Source of the DNA: Lachnospiraceae bacterium
GTDB taxonomy: Bacteria; Bacillota; Clostridia; Lachnospirales; Lachnospiraceae
Reading direction: 5' to 3'
DNA: 64,000 nt
Assembly (NCBI GenBank): GCA_016286035.1
Contig: JAEERY010000020.1
Location: 62,001-126,000, forward strand
Within the stretch, counting starts at the first letter, position 1; every line of letters starts with the position of its first letter. The translations under genes were made by a program, and so were the position numbers. Below the pieces are notes generated by a model. That model was not told where the DNA came from. It saw only the letters and a list, made by a program, of their open reading frames with translations, and ran no database searches. Positions 1 to 8,322 of the stretch are shown piece after piece.

Positions 1-386
1 TCGTCTTTTAAATCCTTGATGGAGTCATAAACCCGCATTATCTGAGCTGAGATCTCTGCTGAAAGAGCTTTTTTGTATGCTTTTTTTTCGAAAAAAGGAA
101 AGAAGGATCTTAAGAACAGGTTTCCCCAGCTGTTATCCTGAATGACTTCAGAGTCAGTTTGGGATATCTGATATCCGTCTATCAGATTTATATGGACAGA
201 AACAAGAGGTTTGTTTTCAAAACTGTCCCATTTATCCAAAAGCAGCTTCATGCATTCATCAAAGCATCCCATGTTGGCAATGATGCTGATGCTGTTAAGT
301 CTGCCCGAATCAATGAGTTCGATCATTCTTTTTGAATTGTTGATAGAAATGGCGTAATCATCGCCGTGAAAATCAATTTTGTACAT
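1..386 (-). CDS. ChbG/YdjC-like carbohydrate deacetylase, C-terminus cut off by the window edge
   Basis: The reverse strand reads open from an ATG at 386 to the window edge, about 128 codons. The start MYKIDFHGDDYAIS matches the opening strand and metal-binding Asp pair (usually aDDfG) of the ChbG/YdjC family, and VSVHINLIDG near residue 80 fits its H-x-N-L-x-x-G segment. The family removes N-acetyl groups from chitobiose-like or other amino sugars using a divalent metal. There is no signal peptide, so it is cytoplasmic. A GGAACT site precedes the ATG. It is transcribed divergently from the gene at 520. The substrate cannot be told, and the C-terminal half lies outside the window. Confidence 0.7.
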   Translation of the reverse strand, partial: MYKIDFHGDDYAISINNSKRMIELIDSGRLNSISIIANMGCFDECMKLLLDKWDSFENKPLVSVHINLIDGYQISQTDSEVIQDNSWGNLFLRSFFPFFEKKAYKKALSAEISAQIMRVYDSIKDLKD

Positions 387-519
387 AGTTCCTGTCCGTA
401 AATAGTTTCTGCAAAGATTATAGCTGTATATCGTTAACGTATCAAGTGTGACGCGGACCTGTTATTGAAAGAAATCGTCATGTGGGATAGAATAAACATC
501 AGGAAAGGGAAGGTGTCAT

Positions 520-1617
520 ATGAGTTCTACACTTGGTGTCATAGCAGCAGTATTAACAATAATAATCGCATATATAGCAATAGCCGAGCTTTATAATACA
601 TTTCGAGTTTCTGCTTACGCGGGAACTGCGGCACTGATAATCTCACTTTATTTTGCAAATCGTACATTTGTCGATTCACACAGACAATGGCCATGGATAG
701 TGATAGGAGCGATAATCCTGGCTATTGCTGAGATTCTTACTTTTTTCCTTGCCAGATACAAAAAAACATATGAGGGACTGATAATGTTCAGTTGTGCATT
801 GGTCATACACAGTGTGCTCAGAATATTAAAGGTTGAGGGCCTTTCACTGTCAGGGGCATTTGCATCTACCATAGTGCTCTTGTGTATGACGGTTTACACG
901 GTGTGGTCCGTAAGAAAAAGAAATATAGCCAAAGTAAGGGATCGCGGCAATGCAACGACAGGAGTCATAGCAGGCATATTTGCGGGAGCGGCAGCCTGCA
1001 TTATTCTGGGAATACTGGTCGGTAATCTGTGGAGTGCTTTTATATCAGGACATATTATCCTGATATGGATCGTAAGGATCCTTATATCAGTGGCAGTCGC
1101 CATAGTATGGATATATATTGACAGAAGCAGGGATGAAAAACAAAAGGAAAGATATGCGCGTCTGGCGAACGAACTGACTCTTGCAAGAGAGCACTATATG
1201 AATATGATAAGAGATCTTGATGGTGTTTTAGAAGGAGTCCCGGCTTCGCAAAAGAAACTGATCACCGATTCTGTGTCTCTCGGTTCGGATTTTAAAAGAT
1301 ATAAACAGCTTAGAAATATCCCCGCAGAGAAGATGTCATTTTATGAATACAATGATATGTTACGGATATATCCAAGATTAATGGATACGTTCGATCCAAA
1401 AACTGACAGCAATGATGATACAAAGGTTTTAAGCAGAACGGTTAAGTCGGTATATTTTAACGGCTGCAATGATAAAGAAGAGCTAACGGAAAGATATAAG
1501 AAGCTTGCAAAGGTTTTTCATACGGAAAATGCGGGAGGAGATAAGGATTCGTTCATCCTGCTTAAAAAAGAATATGAAGAACAGATGGCAAACTTTCAGA
1601 ATAAGGGAGAGCAATAA
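520..1617 (+). CDS. Polytopic membrane protein with degenerate C-terminal J-like domain
   Basis: Encodes 365 residues. About seven hydrophobic segments fill residues 4-205, followed by a charged helical stretch (about 206-235) and a soluble tail. The last 50 residues (about 310-358) read like a J domain: a helix with YKKLAKVFH, then an acidic, glycine-containing turn, then a helix ending in YEEQM. The HPD tripeptide is replaced by HTE, so stimulation of a DnaK ATPase is doubtful. The start follows a good GGGAAGG site. Its stop overlaps the next ATG by one base, so the two genes are surely co-translated. I do not recognise a named family for the membrane part. A membrane-anchored scaffold working with the DUF4153 partner is inference. 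Confidence 0.75.
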   Translation: MSSTLGVIAAVLTIIIAYIAIAELYNTFRVSAYAGTAALIISLYFANRTFVDSHRQWPWIVIGAIILAIAEILTFFLARYKKTYEGLIMFSCALVIHSVLRILKVEGLSLSGAFASTIVLLCMTVYTVWSVRKRNIAKVRDRGNATTGVIAGIFAGAAACIILGILVGNLWSAFISGHIILIWIVRILISVAVAIVWIYIDRSRDEKQKERYARLANELTLAREHYMNMIRDLDGVLEGVPASQKKLITDSVSLGSDFKRYKQLRNIPAEKMSFYEYNDMLRIYPRLMDTFDPKTDSNDDTKVLSRTVKSVYFNGCNDKEELTERYKKLAKVFHTENAGGDKDSFILLKKEYEEQMANFQNKGEQ

Positions 1618-3338
1618 TGGAAGAACAGAATGTGGTCAGTGTTAACAAGCCTAAAAAAGGCAGATTGATAAAAGCTGTCACCGGCTTGGGACGTATGATA
1701 TATCAGGTTTTCAAGGATTATCCGGTCACCATGGCTGCGATCATTCTGGCGGCTTTGATCGGAGCTGTTCTTATAGACCTGGATAGCATTAATCTTGATG
1801 AGGATACTCTTGAAAAACTTGCAGTATTCTTTTTGCTTACGGCCGCTCAGACGATAATGTTTGAAGAGGTATTTAAGAATAAGATCGTTGTTAGGATAGG
1901 CGGTTATATGGCTTCGCTGGCCATATCGGCCTTTATGGTCTACTGTATTCTGAGTACCGAATCGGATTATCTGTTTGGAACGGATACAGATACGGTCATA
2001 GAGATAGCAACGAGAATTCTTTTTGTTTACCTTGTGGCACTCGATGTATGGGCTGTATACCATATGTACAGGCGCCTGGAGGAAGACTTTGAGGTTTACT
2101 GCACAAAGGCGTTTCTTGGGCTCGTTAAGGCAAACTTCATATATCTTTTATTTGCTGTAGGACTTGCGATAATCATATGGATATTCAATGAGCTTATTTT
2201 TGACACCGATGATTTTATGGCTCAGGTTGAACTTTTTCTTGCAGGCGGTATATATGTACCGATGTGCTTGAAGGCTATTTCTGCAAAAGGTGAGAAACAC
2301 GGGAAATTTGCAAAACTCTGTGTTGTATATGTGCTGCAGTCGATGCTCTTGATCGCATTTGCGATCATATATATCTATATAATAAAGATATTTGTTACTG
2401 ACACGGTACCGTCAAACCAAGTATTTAACATACTGGCATTTCTGTTTGCCATAGGTATGCCCATCTGGACCATGGTCCACGGGATGAAAGAGGAGGAAAA
2501 CGTATTATCAAAAGTAGCTGAGTTTGTTCCATATGCGTTTATTCCCTTTATAATCCTGCAGTGTTGGAGCATGGGAATAAGGATAAAGGAATACGGATAT
2601 ACGGTATCTAGGTATTCTGCCGTTTTACTCATCATAGGCGAGATCGTGTATTTTATCCTTTATGCTCTGCATCATATAAAAAGAAAGAAACAGGTCATTT
2701 CATACATACTTTTTATCCTTATCCTTATAGCGGCATTTGGTCTTATAATACCCTGGACTTCATATGATGATGTGGTCATAAGATCCCAGACAAAGCGCCT
2801 TGAAAAGATGCTTAAGGACGTTGATAAGGATGAAAGCTTAAAAAGTGCGATAAAAAGTGCATATCGCACGATAGACAGAGTAGGATACAAAGGTAAGAAA
2901 ACTCTTGATAAAAAGTTTACAAAATCCGAGATAGAGACCATAGAAGAATACAGTGAATATGAGGAATGGGGAAGAGACAGCGTATATCTTCGTTATTATG
3001 CAAAGGGATATGCACTGGATATAACGGGATATAACAGGCTTTACAAGGTCTCAAAATGCAATAATGACAGGAAAAAGGACAGCATAGTAGTGATCACGGT
3101 CAATTTAGCAGATGGAGAAACTGCAGACTACGAAGTGGACTTAAGCGAACTTACTGCATGGTCAATTGAAAACTATTCGACAAGAAACAGTGACAGTTTT
3201 TCTATTGAAGGAAGAGAAAAGGTAAGGATCGATAATAAGAGAGATCTTTATATCACGGAATTTACTCTTTATTATTATACAGACACTAAAGAGATAACAC
3301 ATCTGACACTGACCGGATATGTCCTGGAAAGAGATTGA
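1617..3338 (+). CDS. DUF4153-type polytopic membrane protein
   Basis: Encodes 573 residues. There are about ten membrane segments between residues 30 and 390, then a charged, non-membrane C-terminal domain of roughly 180 residues rich in Tyr, Asp and Lys. The central segment with repeated aromatic and Ile-rich helices resembles the DUF4153 membrane proteins common in Lachnospiraceae, whose function is unknown. Translation starts within the stop of the upstream J-like gene, indicating coupling and perhaps a complex. Transcription probably ends at the perfect hairpin immediately downstream. The family assignment rests on recalled similarity. No catalytic motif is visible. Confidence 0.7.
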   Translation: MEEQNVVSVNKPKKGRLIKAVTGLGRMIYQVFKDYPVTMAAIILAALIGAVLIDLDSINLDEDTLEKLAVFFLLTAAQTIMFEEVFKNKIVVRIGGYMASLAISAFMVYCILSTESDYLFGTDTDTVIEIATRILFVYLVALDVWAVYHMYRRLEEDFEVYCTKAFLGLVKANFIYLLFAVGLAIIIWIFNELIFDTDDFMAQVELFLAGGIYVPMCLKAISAKGEKHGKFAKLCVVYVLQSMLLIAFAIIYIYIIKIFVTDTVPSNQVFNILAFLFAIGMPIWTMVHGMKEEENVLSKVAEFVPYAFIPFIILQCWSMGIRIKEYGYTVSRYSAVLLIIGEIVYFILYALHHIKRKKQVISYILFILILIAAFGLIIPWTSYDDVVIRSQTKRLEKMLKDVDKDESLKSAIKSAYRTIDRVGYKGKKTLDKKFTKSEIETIEEYSEYEEWGRDSVYLRYYAKGYALDITGYNRLYKVSKCNNDRKKDSIVVITVNLADGETADYEVDLSELTAWSIENYSTRNSDSFSIEGREKVRIDNKRDLYITEFTLYYYTDTKEITHLTLTGYVLERD

Positions 3339-3340
3339 AT

Positions 3341-3376
3341 ATGAAGAAAGCTCCCTGTAAAGGGAGCTTTCTTCAT
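3341..3376. terminator. Bidirectional terminator between convergent genes
   Basis: A perfect 16-bp stem (3341-3356 with 3361-3376) closes a GTAA tetraloop. The stem starts with an A-rich and ends with a T-rich tract, so it can act on both strands. It lies 3 bases after the DUF4153 stop and 10 bases from the end of the convergent GGDEF gene. Confidence 0.9.
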
Positions 3377-3386
3377 AACCATATTA

Positions 3387-5279
3387 TTATGATTTAAGAC
3401 TGGCTTTATACTTTGCCTTGTTTTCATACATGAGTTTATCCGCACGCTGCATATATGGTATAAGAGACTTGCAGCCTCCTGCTCCGACATGGATCAGGCC
3501 GACACTGGCATGAAGGGAATAGGGCTTATTCATCAGTTTGTTCTCCTCATCAATGGCCTTTTGCAGATCGGATTCAAATGTCATGTGTCTTTCGGGATCT
3601 CTTGAAACGAGTATTGCCGCAAACTCATCTCCTCCGTATCTGGCCACAGTCTCGTCGGGGGATACTACTTTGGAAAGTGCACTGCCCAAAGCCTTAAGAC
3701 AGTTATCACCGGCCTCGTGACCGTATGTATCATTTATGGTTTTTAGACCATCCATATCTATGCTGGCAACACTTAGATAGATCTCACGTCTGTTGGCTCT
3801 GTCAAGGATAAGGAGCATGTTCTGCTCATAACCTCTTCTGTTGTTGATACCGGTCAGAGCATCTGTCAGATACATGGCTTTGATCTCTTCCATATTCATG
3901 TATTCATTATGAACATTGAAATCATCAAGCGCATTTCCGAGAGCTGAAACATATGACTGAGTGAAATGATAAGGCCATTCATCCGCGTCATATATGGATA
4001 CCATATATCCGTAACACTTATTCTGCGCATGTATCGGATTTATAAAATACATCATCGGCTCTTTTGTATCAAACAATTGAACGGGAAGGATATCCTTTCT
4101 GTCAAATGTTATATCCGGAGACTCATAGCTCATGTTCTTATCCATGTAGAATACGCGCTTGAGTATCATTTTATCGGTGTATTCGTTTACAAGTTCAACG
4201 GGTCTGTGAACAGAATCAAGAGCATCACTGCACAGACAGATGTATGCATAACTTGCAAAATTATATTTGAAATAATTATCCGCATTTGAGAAGATGTCGT
4301 CCTCGTCGAATGCTATCTGATAGCCATTATACATATAGACACTCATATCTATACCATAATAGTATCGAGTCAGCTTTTTTAATCTGAACTCCAAGGTGTT
4401 CTGCTCTTTACAGTGACCGCATCCGCAGCTTTCACGAAGCAGCATGGTACTGGGTATATAAGTGATCTTTGGAGCGCTCCCGCCTTCTATGGCCTTATGA
4501 AGTATGTTCATTGCGGTCCTGCCGAATCTGGAAATATCCGGATCAAATGTTGTAATAGGTGTGGTCTGACAGCGTCCTTCCTCCTCATTGTCATAACCTG
4601 ATACGCAAACATCCTCGGGAATTCTTATACCGCGCTTTTCCAGTTCACTGCAGATTGCGGCAGCCATGTAGTCATTGGCACATACTATGGCCTGAGGAAG
4701 ATCTTTTCCGCCGTGAGTGAAATGATCGACTGCGTCGGCAGCCTTGTTGTACCAGTAGTCACCATAGAAGATCATGTCATCCGATATATCAAGACCGGCT
4801 TCCTGCATGGCTTCCTCATATCCTAAGTACCTGTCACGGGCATCCTGCAGTTCCCATCTGCCGGTCATATGGCAGATTTTTGTAAAACCGTGATCTTTTA
4901 TGAAATGATTTGTGATCTCTTTCATCGCCTGGCGGTCTCCCAAAAGAAGATCGTAAAAACGATTGCTGCGTTTTTTTAGGGATATTACAGGACAGTTTGC
5001 ATTTTTGTCAAAATATGAGTAAACAGCCTCATTCATCTTTTCTATATTGAAAAGAGTCTCATCAATGATAAAGCCGTCAAAAGAATCGATGTTGGGAATC
5101 TTGTATACAGATGATTCCCCCTCACCGTAGAGAACAATATTATGATCATAAGTTCCGAAATTGGAGAAAATAAAGATATCGTAGTCAAGCTTTTTTGCTT
5201 CTTCAAAGATGCCTTTACTTAGGGCTATTGAATAGTCATTACCCTGTTCACCGACTATCAGACCGATACGTCTTCTCAT
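3387..5279 (-). CDS. LacI-type sugar-binding domain fused to GGDEF domain (putative sugar-sensing diguanylate cyclase)
   Basis: Encodes 630 residues from the ATG at 5279, preceded by a GGGGTGG site. An in-frame ATG at 5342 would add 21 unlike residues. Residues 1-300 form a periplasmic-binding-protein-like fold of the LacI/GalR effector type, starting MRRRIGLIVGEQ, with segments such as AIVCANDYMAAA and VSGYDNEE. A SCGCGHC cluster follows near residue 305. A middle region of about 150 residues leads to a GGDEF domain at about 450-630 with an intact GGDEF signature at 549-553. The upstream Arg of the usual inhibitory RxxD site is missing, so product inhibition is unlikely. There is no helix-turn-helix, signal peptide or membrane segment, so it should sense a cytoplasmic ligand and make c-di-GMP from two GTP. 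The ligand is unknown; the uronate genes next door make a sugar plausible. Confidence 0.85.
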   Translation of the reverse strand: MRRRIGLIVGEQGNDYSIALSKGIFEEAKKLDYDIFIFSNFGTYDHNIVLYGEGESSVYKIPNIDSFDGFIIDETLFNIEKMNEAVYSYFDKNANCPVISLKKRSNRFYDLLLGDRQAMKEITNHFIKDHGFTKICHMTGRWELQDARDRYLGYEEAMQEAGLDISDDMIFYGDYWYNKAADAVDHFTHGGKDLPQAIVCANDYMAAAICSELEKRGIRIPEDVCVSGYDNEEEGRCQTTPITTFDPDISRFGRTAMNILHKAIEGGSAPKITYIPSTMLLRESCGCGHCKEQNTLEFRLKKLTRYYYGIDMSVYMYNGYQIAFDEDDIFSNADNYFKYNFASYAYICLCSDALDSVHRPVELVNEYTDKMILKRVFYMDKNMSYESPDITFDRKDILPVQLFDTKEPMMYFINPIHAQNKCYGYMVSIYDADEWPYHFTQSYVSALGNALDDFNVHNEYMNMEEIKAMYLTDALTGINNRRGYEQNMLLILDRANRREIYLSVASIDMDGLKTINDTYGHEAGDNCLKALGSALSKVVSPDETVARYGGDEFAAILVSRDPERHMTFESDLQKAIDEENKLMNKPYSLHASVGLIHVGAGGCKSLIPYMQRADKLMYENKAKYKASLKS

Positions 5280-5396
5280 GATTTTACCACCCCAGCTGTT
5301 TTCTACCCCTAAAACAGAATAAATACACTGATATTCTAACAAATTCTTGGCTTAACAACAACAAAATATAGCATTATTTTGTTAAAAAACATACGC

Positions 5397-5425
5397 TTTA
5401 CAATTAAATGAAGATTGGCTATAAT
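5397..5425 (+). promoter_or_regulatory. Sigma-A promoter of the GntR regulator gene
   Basis: TTTACA at 5397-5402 and TATAAT at 5420-5425 are separated by exactly 17 bases. The start site would fall near 5432, directly before the first operator-like element. Confidence 0.8.
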
Positions 5426-5436
5426 ACAATAGGCAA

Positions 5437-5448
5437 CTGGTATACAAG
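5437..5448 (+). promoter_or_regulatory. Putative GntR operator copy 1
   Basis: CTGGTATACAAG, a near-palindrome centred on GTATAC. It is the reverse complement, with one change, of the element at 6285-6296. It lies just downstream of the predicted start site, a position suited to repression. Confidence 0.65.
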
Positions 5449-5453
5449 CAGAA

Positions 5454-5465
5454 CTTGCATACTAG
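5454..5465 (+). promoter_or_regulatory. Putative GntR operator copy 2
   Basis: CTTGCATACTAG differs by one base from the element at 6285-6296 and lies 17 bases (start to start) after copy 1. Two adjacent sites would permit cooperative autoregulation. Confidence 0.6.
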
Positions 5466-5508
5466 CATGTAAATTCTTTATGATGAAAGAATGTAAAAGG
5501 GGCAGAGC

Positions 5509-6186
5509 ATGAAAAAAACAGACAAATTACCTATAGAGACCGCCAGAGACTATGCTTTGAGAGCTATCAGGGAGAATATAGTATCTCTTGATCTCGAGCC
5601 GGGGACAAGTATAAGCGAGAACGAGATCGCAGGATTCTTAGGTGTCAGCAGAACACCGGTAAGAGAAGCAATCCAGGAACTTGCCAAGGCAGCGGTAATA
5701 GAGATATATCCTCAAAGAGGAAGCTATGTGGCACTTATAGACCCTCTTCTTGTTGAAGAAGCCAGATTCTTAAGAAAGGTTCTTGATACGGCTGTAATAG
5801 AAGAAGCATGCGATGTTGCCACTCAGGCAGATATAGAAAGAATGGAAGAGAATGTTTCTCTTCAGGAGTTTTATCTTCAGAGTGAAGCTGCTGATAAGAT
5901 ATATCTTTTAGACGATGAGTTTCACAAACTCATATATTCGGCAGCAAAAAAAGAGACGATACATGCGATGCGCTCAAATATCATGCTTCATTTTGACAGG
6001 GTCAGGACACTGTCGATGAAAACGGTCAAAGATACAAAGATCGTAAACGATCACAGACAGATGCTTGAGGCGATAAAGAACAAAGACAAGGAAACAGCGA
6101 AAGCACTTGTAGAAAAGCATCTCTCAAGATACCAGATAGACGAAGCGGAGATAAGAGCAGCGTATCCGCAGTATTTCAAGGATTAA
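5509..6186 (+). CDS. GntR-family regulator, FadR/FCD subfamily (UxuR-like)
   Basis: Encodes 225 residues, normal for the subfamily. The N-terminal winged helix-turn-helix covers about residues 15-78, with the characteristic VSRTPVREAIQEL recognition segment. An all-helical FCD ligand-binding domain follows at about 88-215 and keeps the Asp/His metal-site pattern (DEFHKLI, DHRQM, EKHLSRY). It most likely represses its own gene and the transporter/uronate operon, releasing DNA on binding a hexuronate intermediate, as UxuR/ExuR-type members do. Support is its position and three matching operator-like elements, two in its own promoter region and one at the transporter promoter. AAGGGG precedes the ATG at a normal distance. 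Confidence 0.9.
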   Translation: MKKTDKLPIETARDYALRAIRENIVSLDLEPGTSISENEIAGFLGVSRTPVREAIQELAKAAVIEIYPQRGSYVALIDPLLVEEARFLRKVLDTAVIEEACDVATQADIERMEENVSLQEFYLQSEAADKIYLLDDEFHKLIYSAAKKETIHAMRSNIMLHFDRVRTLSMKTVKDTKIVNDHRQMLEAIKNKDKETAKALVEKHLSRYQIDEAEIRAAYPQYFKD

Positions 6187-6212
6187 AACAAGTAAAAGGT
6201 TTCACTATGCAA

Positions 6213-6249
6213 AATAGCCAAATTGGTAAATCCAATTTGGTTATTTTTT
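6213..6249 (+). terminator. Intrinsic terminator after the regulator gene
   Basis: A 14-bp stem with one G-T wobble (6213-6226 with 6232-6245) around a 5-base loop, followed by a run of T. It separates the regulator transcript from the transporter operon. Confidence 0.85.
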
Positions 6250-6254
6250 ACGTT

Positions 6255-6283
6255 TAGACAAATGTATATTAATGTGCTAATAT
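6255..6283 (+). promoter_or_regulatory. Promoter of the aldouronate transporter/uronate operon
   Basis: TAGACA at 6255-6260 and TAATAT at 6278-6283 with a 17-base spacer. The predicted start, near 6290, lies inside the operator-like element, so a bound regulator would block transcription. Confidence 0.65.
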
Positions 6284-6284
6284 A

Positions 6285-6296
6285 CTTGTATACTAG
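6285..6296 (+). promoter_or_regulatory. Putative GntR operator copy 3
   Basis: CTTGTATACTAG with flanking A and T makes ACTTGTATACTAGT, a near-palindrome. It shares its core with two copies upstream of the regulator gene and overlaps the predicted transcription start. Confidence 0.7.
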
Positions 6297-6328
6297 TCGA
6301 AAAGCTACACATCTTTGGGAGGTGTCAG

Positions 6329-7282
6329 ATGAGCGCTCAAGAAAAGAAAACCAAAGCGCCAAAGCAGAAAGTCAACTGGAAAGTATATATAAAGAGGTAC
6401 TGGCAGCTGTACGCACTGTTATTACTTCCTATGGTATATCTTCTTATATTCAAATATATACCCATGAAGTATATACTCATCGCATTTAAGAAGTACAGCA
6501 TTGTAAAGCCGATAAACGAGATGCCCTGGGCAGCCAATCACGGCATGCAGTATTTTATACAGGCATTTAGCAACAATGATTTTAAGAATGCTCTGAGAAA
6601 CACGGTTGTACTGAACCTGCTCGATCTGGTGATAGGATTCCCTATCCCGATCATATTTGCACTTATTCTTAATGAACTTCCGTTCAAAAGATTCAAAAAG
6701 ACGGTGCAGACCATAGCATATATGCCCCACTTCCTTTCATGGGTCATCATATACGGACTGGCTATACAGCTCTTTACACCCACCAATGGTCTTATAAACA
6801 TGTTCATCGAGAGGATGGGTGGCGAAGCAATCCACTTCCTTGACGATCCGGTCAAATGGGTAGGAACATATATCTTTTTGGGAGTATGGCAGAGCTTCGG
6901 ATGGAACTCCATAGTATATCTGGCAGCGATAGCAGGTATCTCGCCTGAATTATATGAAGCAGCTTCGGTTGACGGAGCCAACAGATTTGAGAAGATGTGG
7001 CATATCACACTTCCGGGAATAAGAGGAACGATAGTTACACTGCTTGTTATGGCTCTCGGAAACATCTTGGGTTCAGGCTTCGACAGACCGTTTGCATTAC
7101 AGAACAATCTGGTTATGAGATATGCTGAGGTTATTTCAACCTTCGTTTATAAACATGGTATCAAGGGACTGCAGTTCTCGCTGACAACAGCGGTTGGCCT
7201 GTTCCAGTCGGTTGTAGGAGTGTTCTTCCTCCTGTTTGCAAACTGGCTCGCAAGAAAGCTTGGCGAGCGCGGAATCTGGTAG
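6329..7282 (+). CDS. ABC sugar transporter permease, LplB type
   Basis: Encodes 317 residues with about six membrane segments. The cytoplasmic coupling loop EAASVDGA begins at residue 210 and ends in a Leu-Pro-Gly, as in binding-protein-dependent permeases. The long N-terminus with a YLLIFKYIPM segment is typical of the LplB group that imports oligosaccharides, including aldotetraouronic acid in AguEFG systems. It pairs with the next permease and the lipoprotein at 8323. No ATPase gene lies nearby, so a shared MsmX-like ATPase elsewhere in the genome is expected. A GGGAGG site sets the ATG at 6329. An overlapping ORF beginning at 6223 in another frame is not real. Confidence 0.92.
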   Translation: MSAQEKKTKAPKQKVNWKVYIKRYWQLYALLLLPMVYLLIFKYIPMKYILIAFKKYSIVKPINEMPWAANHGMQYFIQAFSNNDFKNALRNTVVLNLLDLVIGFPIPIIFALILNELPFKRFKKTVQTIAYMPHFLSWVIIYGLAIQLFTPTNGLINMFIERMGGEAIHFLDDPVKWVGTYIFLGVWQSFGWNSIVYLAAIAGISPELYEAASVDGANRFEKMWHITLPGIRGTIVTLLVMALGNILGSGFDRPFALQNNLVMRYAEVISTFVYKHGIKGLQFSLTTAVGLFQSVVGVFFLLFANWLARKLGERGIW

Positions 7283-7292
7283 GAGGTGACAT

Positions 7293-8225
7293 ATGGCTAA
7301 AGAAGTCAAGATCGATAAGAGAAAAGAAAAAGACGGAGCCGACGAGATATCCAGGACCATTAAATCGAAAGCGACTAAACGTGTTGATATGGTATTTGCC
7401 ATTGTCTGTGTATTCATCAGTGCTATATGTCTGATACCGATGATCAACCTTCTGGCAAGATCGCTTTCGGCAACAGACTTTCTTGTTAAACATGAGGTTT
7501 ATCTGATCCCTAAGGGATTCAACTTTGATGCTTATTCATCAGTGCTGAGTGATGTTAAATACATAAGAGCATTTGTGTGGACCGCATTTCTCACACTCAT
7601 ATGCACACTGTTGTCTTTAACGATGACAACACTCTGCGCATATCCGCTCATATTCGAAAAGCTCAAGGGCAGAGGAATATTCAACATCATCATCACGATA
7701 ACGATGTTCTTTAATGCAGGTACTATACCTAACTATCTGCTGATGAAGGAATTAAACCTGCTCGACAATCCGCTGGTACTTATAATACCAAGCTGTTTAA
7801 GCGTTTATAACATGATCATCATGAGAAGCTTCTTCTATGGAATACCCGATTCGTTAAGAGAATCGGCAGAAATAGACGGAGCAAGCTTTTTCAAGATCCT
7901 TTTAAGCATCTATATCCCGCTTTCAAAGCCCGTGCTTGCAACACTTGCACTGTTCTATGCGGTGGGAAGATGGAACGGTTATTCGGATGCTTTGATGTAT
8001 ATGAAGAACAAGGATTTTTATCCTTTGCAGCTTCTGCTCTATAACATCCTAAACAACATAAACTCGGTTGAAGTTGCGACACAGGAAGGATTTTCAACAC
8101 CGGGACTTGCGGATTCGCTTAAGGCTGCGATCGTTATGTTCTCTACGATACCGATACTCTGTATCTATCCTTTCCTTCAGAAGTACTTCATTCACGGCGT
8201 AACACTTGGTGCAGTAAAAGAGTGA
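7293..8225 (+). CDS. ABC sugar transporter permease, YtcP/AraQ type
   Basis: Encodes 310 residues. A charged cytoplasmic N-terminus of about 30 residues precedes six membrane segments. The coupling loop starts at residue 190 with ESAEIDGAS and continues into a proline-containing helix. It is the second half of the permease heterodimer for uronic-acid oligosaccharides, encoded 10 bases after its partner behind an AGGAGG site. The C-terminal HGVTLGAVKE fits the family ending. The substrate is inferred from the operon. Confidence 0.92.
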   Translation: MAKEVKIDKRKEKDGADEISRTIKSKATKRVDMVFAIVCVFISAICLIPMINLLARSLSATDFLVKHEVYLIPKGFNFDAYSSVLSDVKYIRAFVWTAFLTLICTLLSLTMTTLCAYPLIFEKLKGRGIFNIIITITMFFNAGTIPNYLLMKELNLLDNPLVLIIPSCLSVYNMIIMRSFFYGIPDSLRESAEIDGASFFKILLSIYIPLSKPVLATLALFYAVGRWNGYSDALMYMKNKDFYPLQLLLYNILNNINSVEVATQEGFSTPGLADSLKAAIVMFSTIPILCIYPFLQKYFIHGVTLGAVKE

Positions 8226-8263
8226 TCTTGTAAGCCCATATCCGGGAAGCATTTTGTTAACGG

Positions 8264-8286
8264 AATAAACGGGACGGACCGTTATT
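8264..8286 (+). other. Intercistronic hairpin before the solute-binding protein gene
   Basis: An imperfect inverted repeat (AATAAACGG with CCGTTATT) lies in the 97-base gap between permease and lipoprotein genes. It has no U-tract. Such hairpins often protect the more abundant binding-protein mRNA. That role is inference. Confidence 0.4.
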
Positions 8287-8322
8287 CATAGATTTTTTGC
8301 AAAATATATAGGGAGGTAAAAA

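Noticed and set aside
1596-2063. A 155-codon reverse ORF over the DUF4153 gene start
   Set aside because: It lies opposite a well-supported gene with proper start and coupling.
6223-6489. An 88-codon forward ORF across the transporter promoter
   Set aside because: It overlaps the terminator, promoter and the permease start in another frame, has no ribosome site and no recognisable protein.
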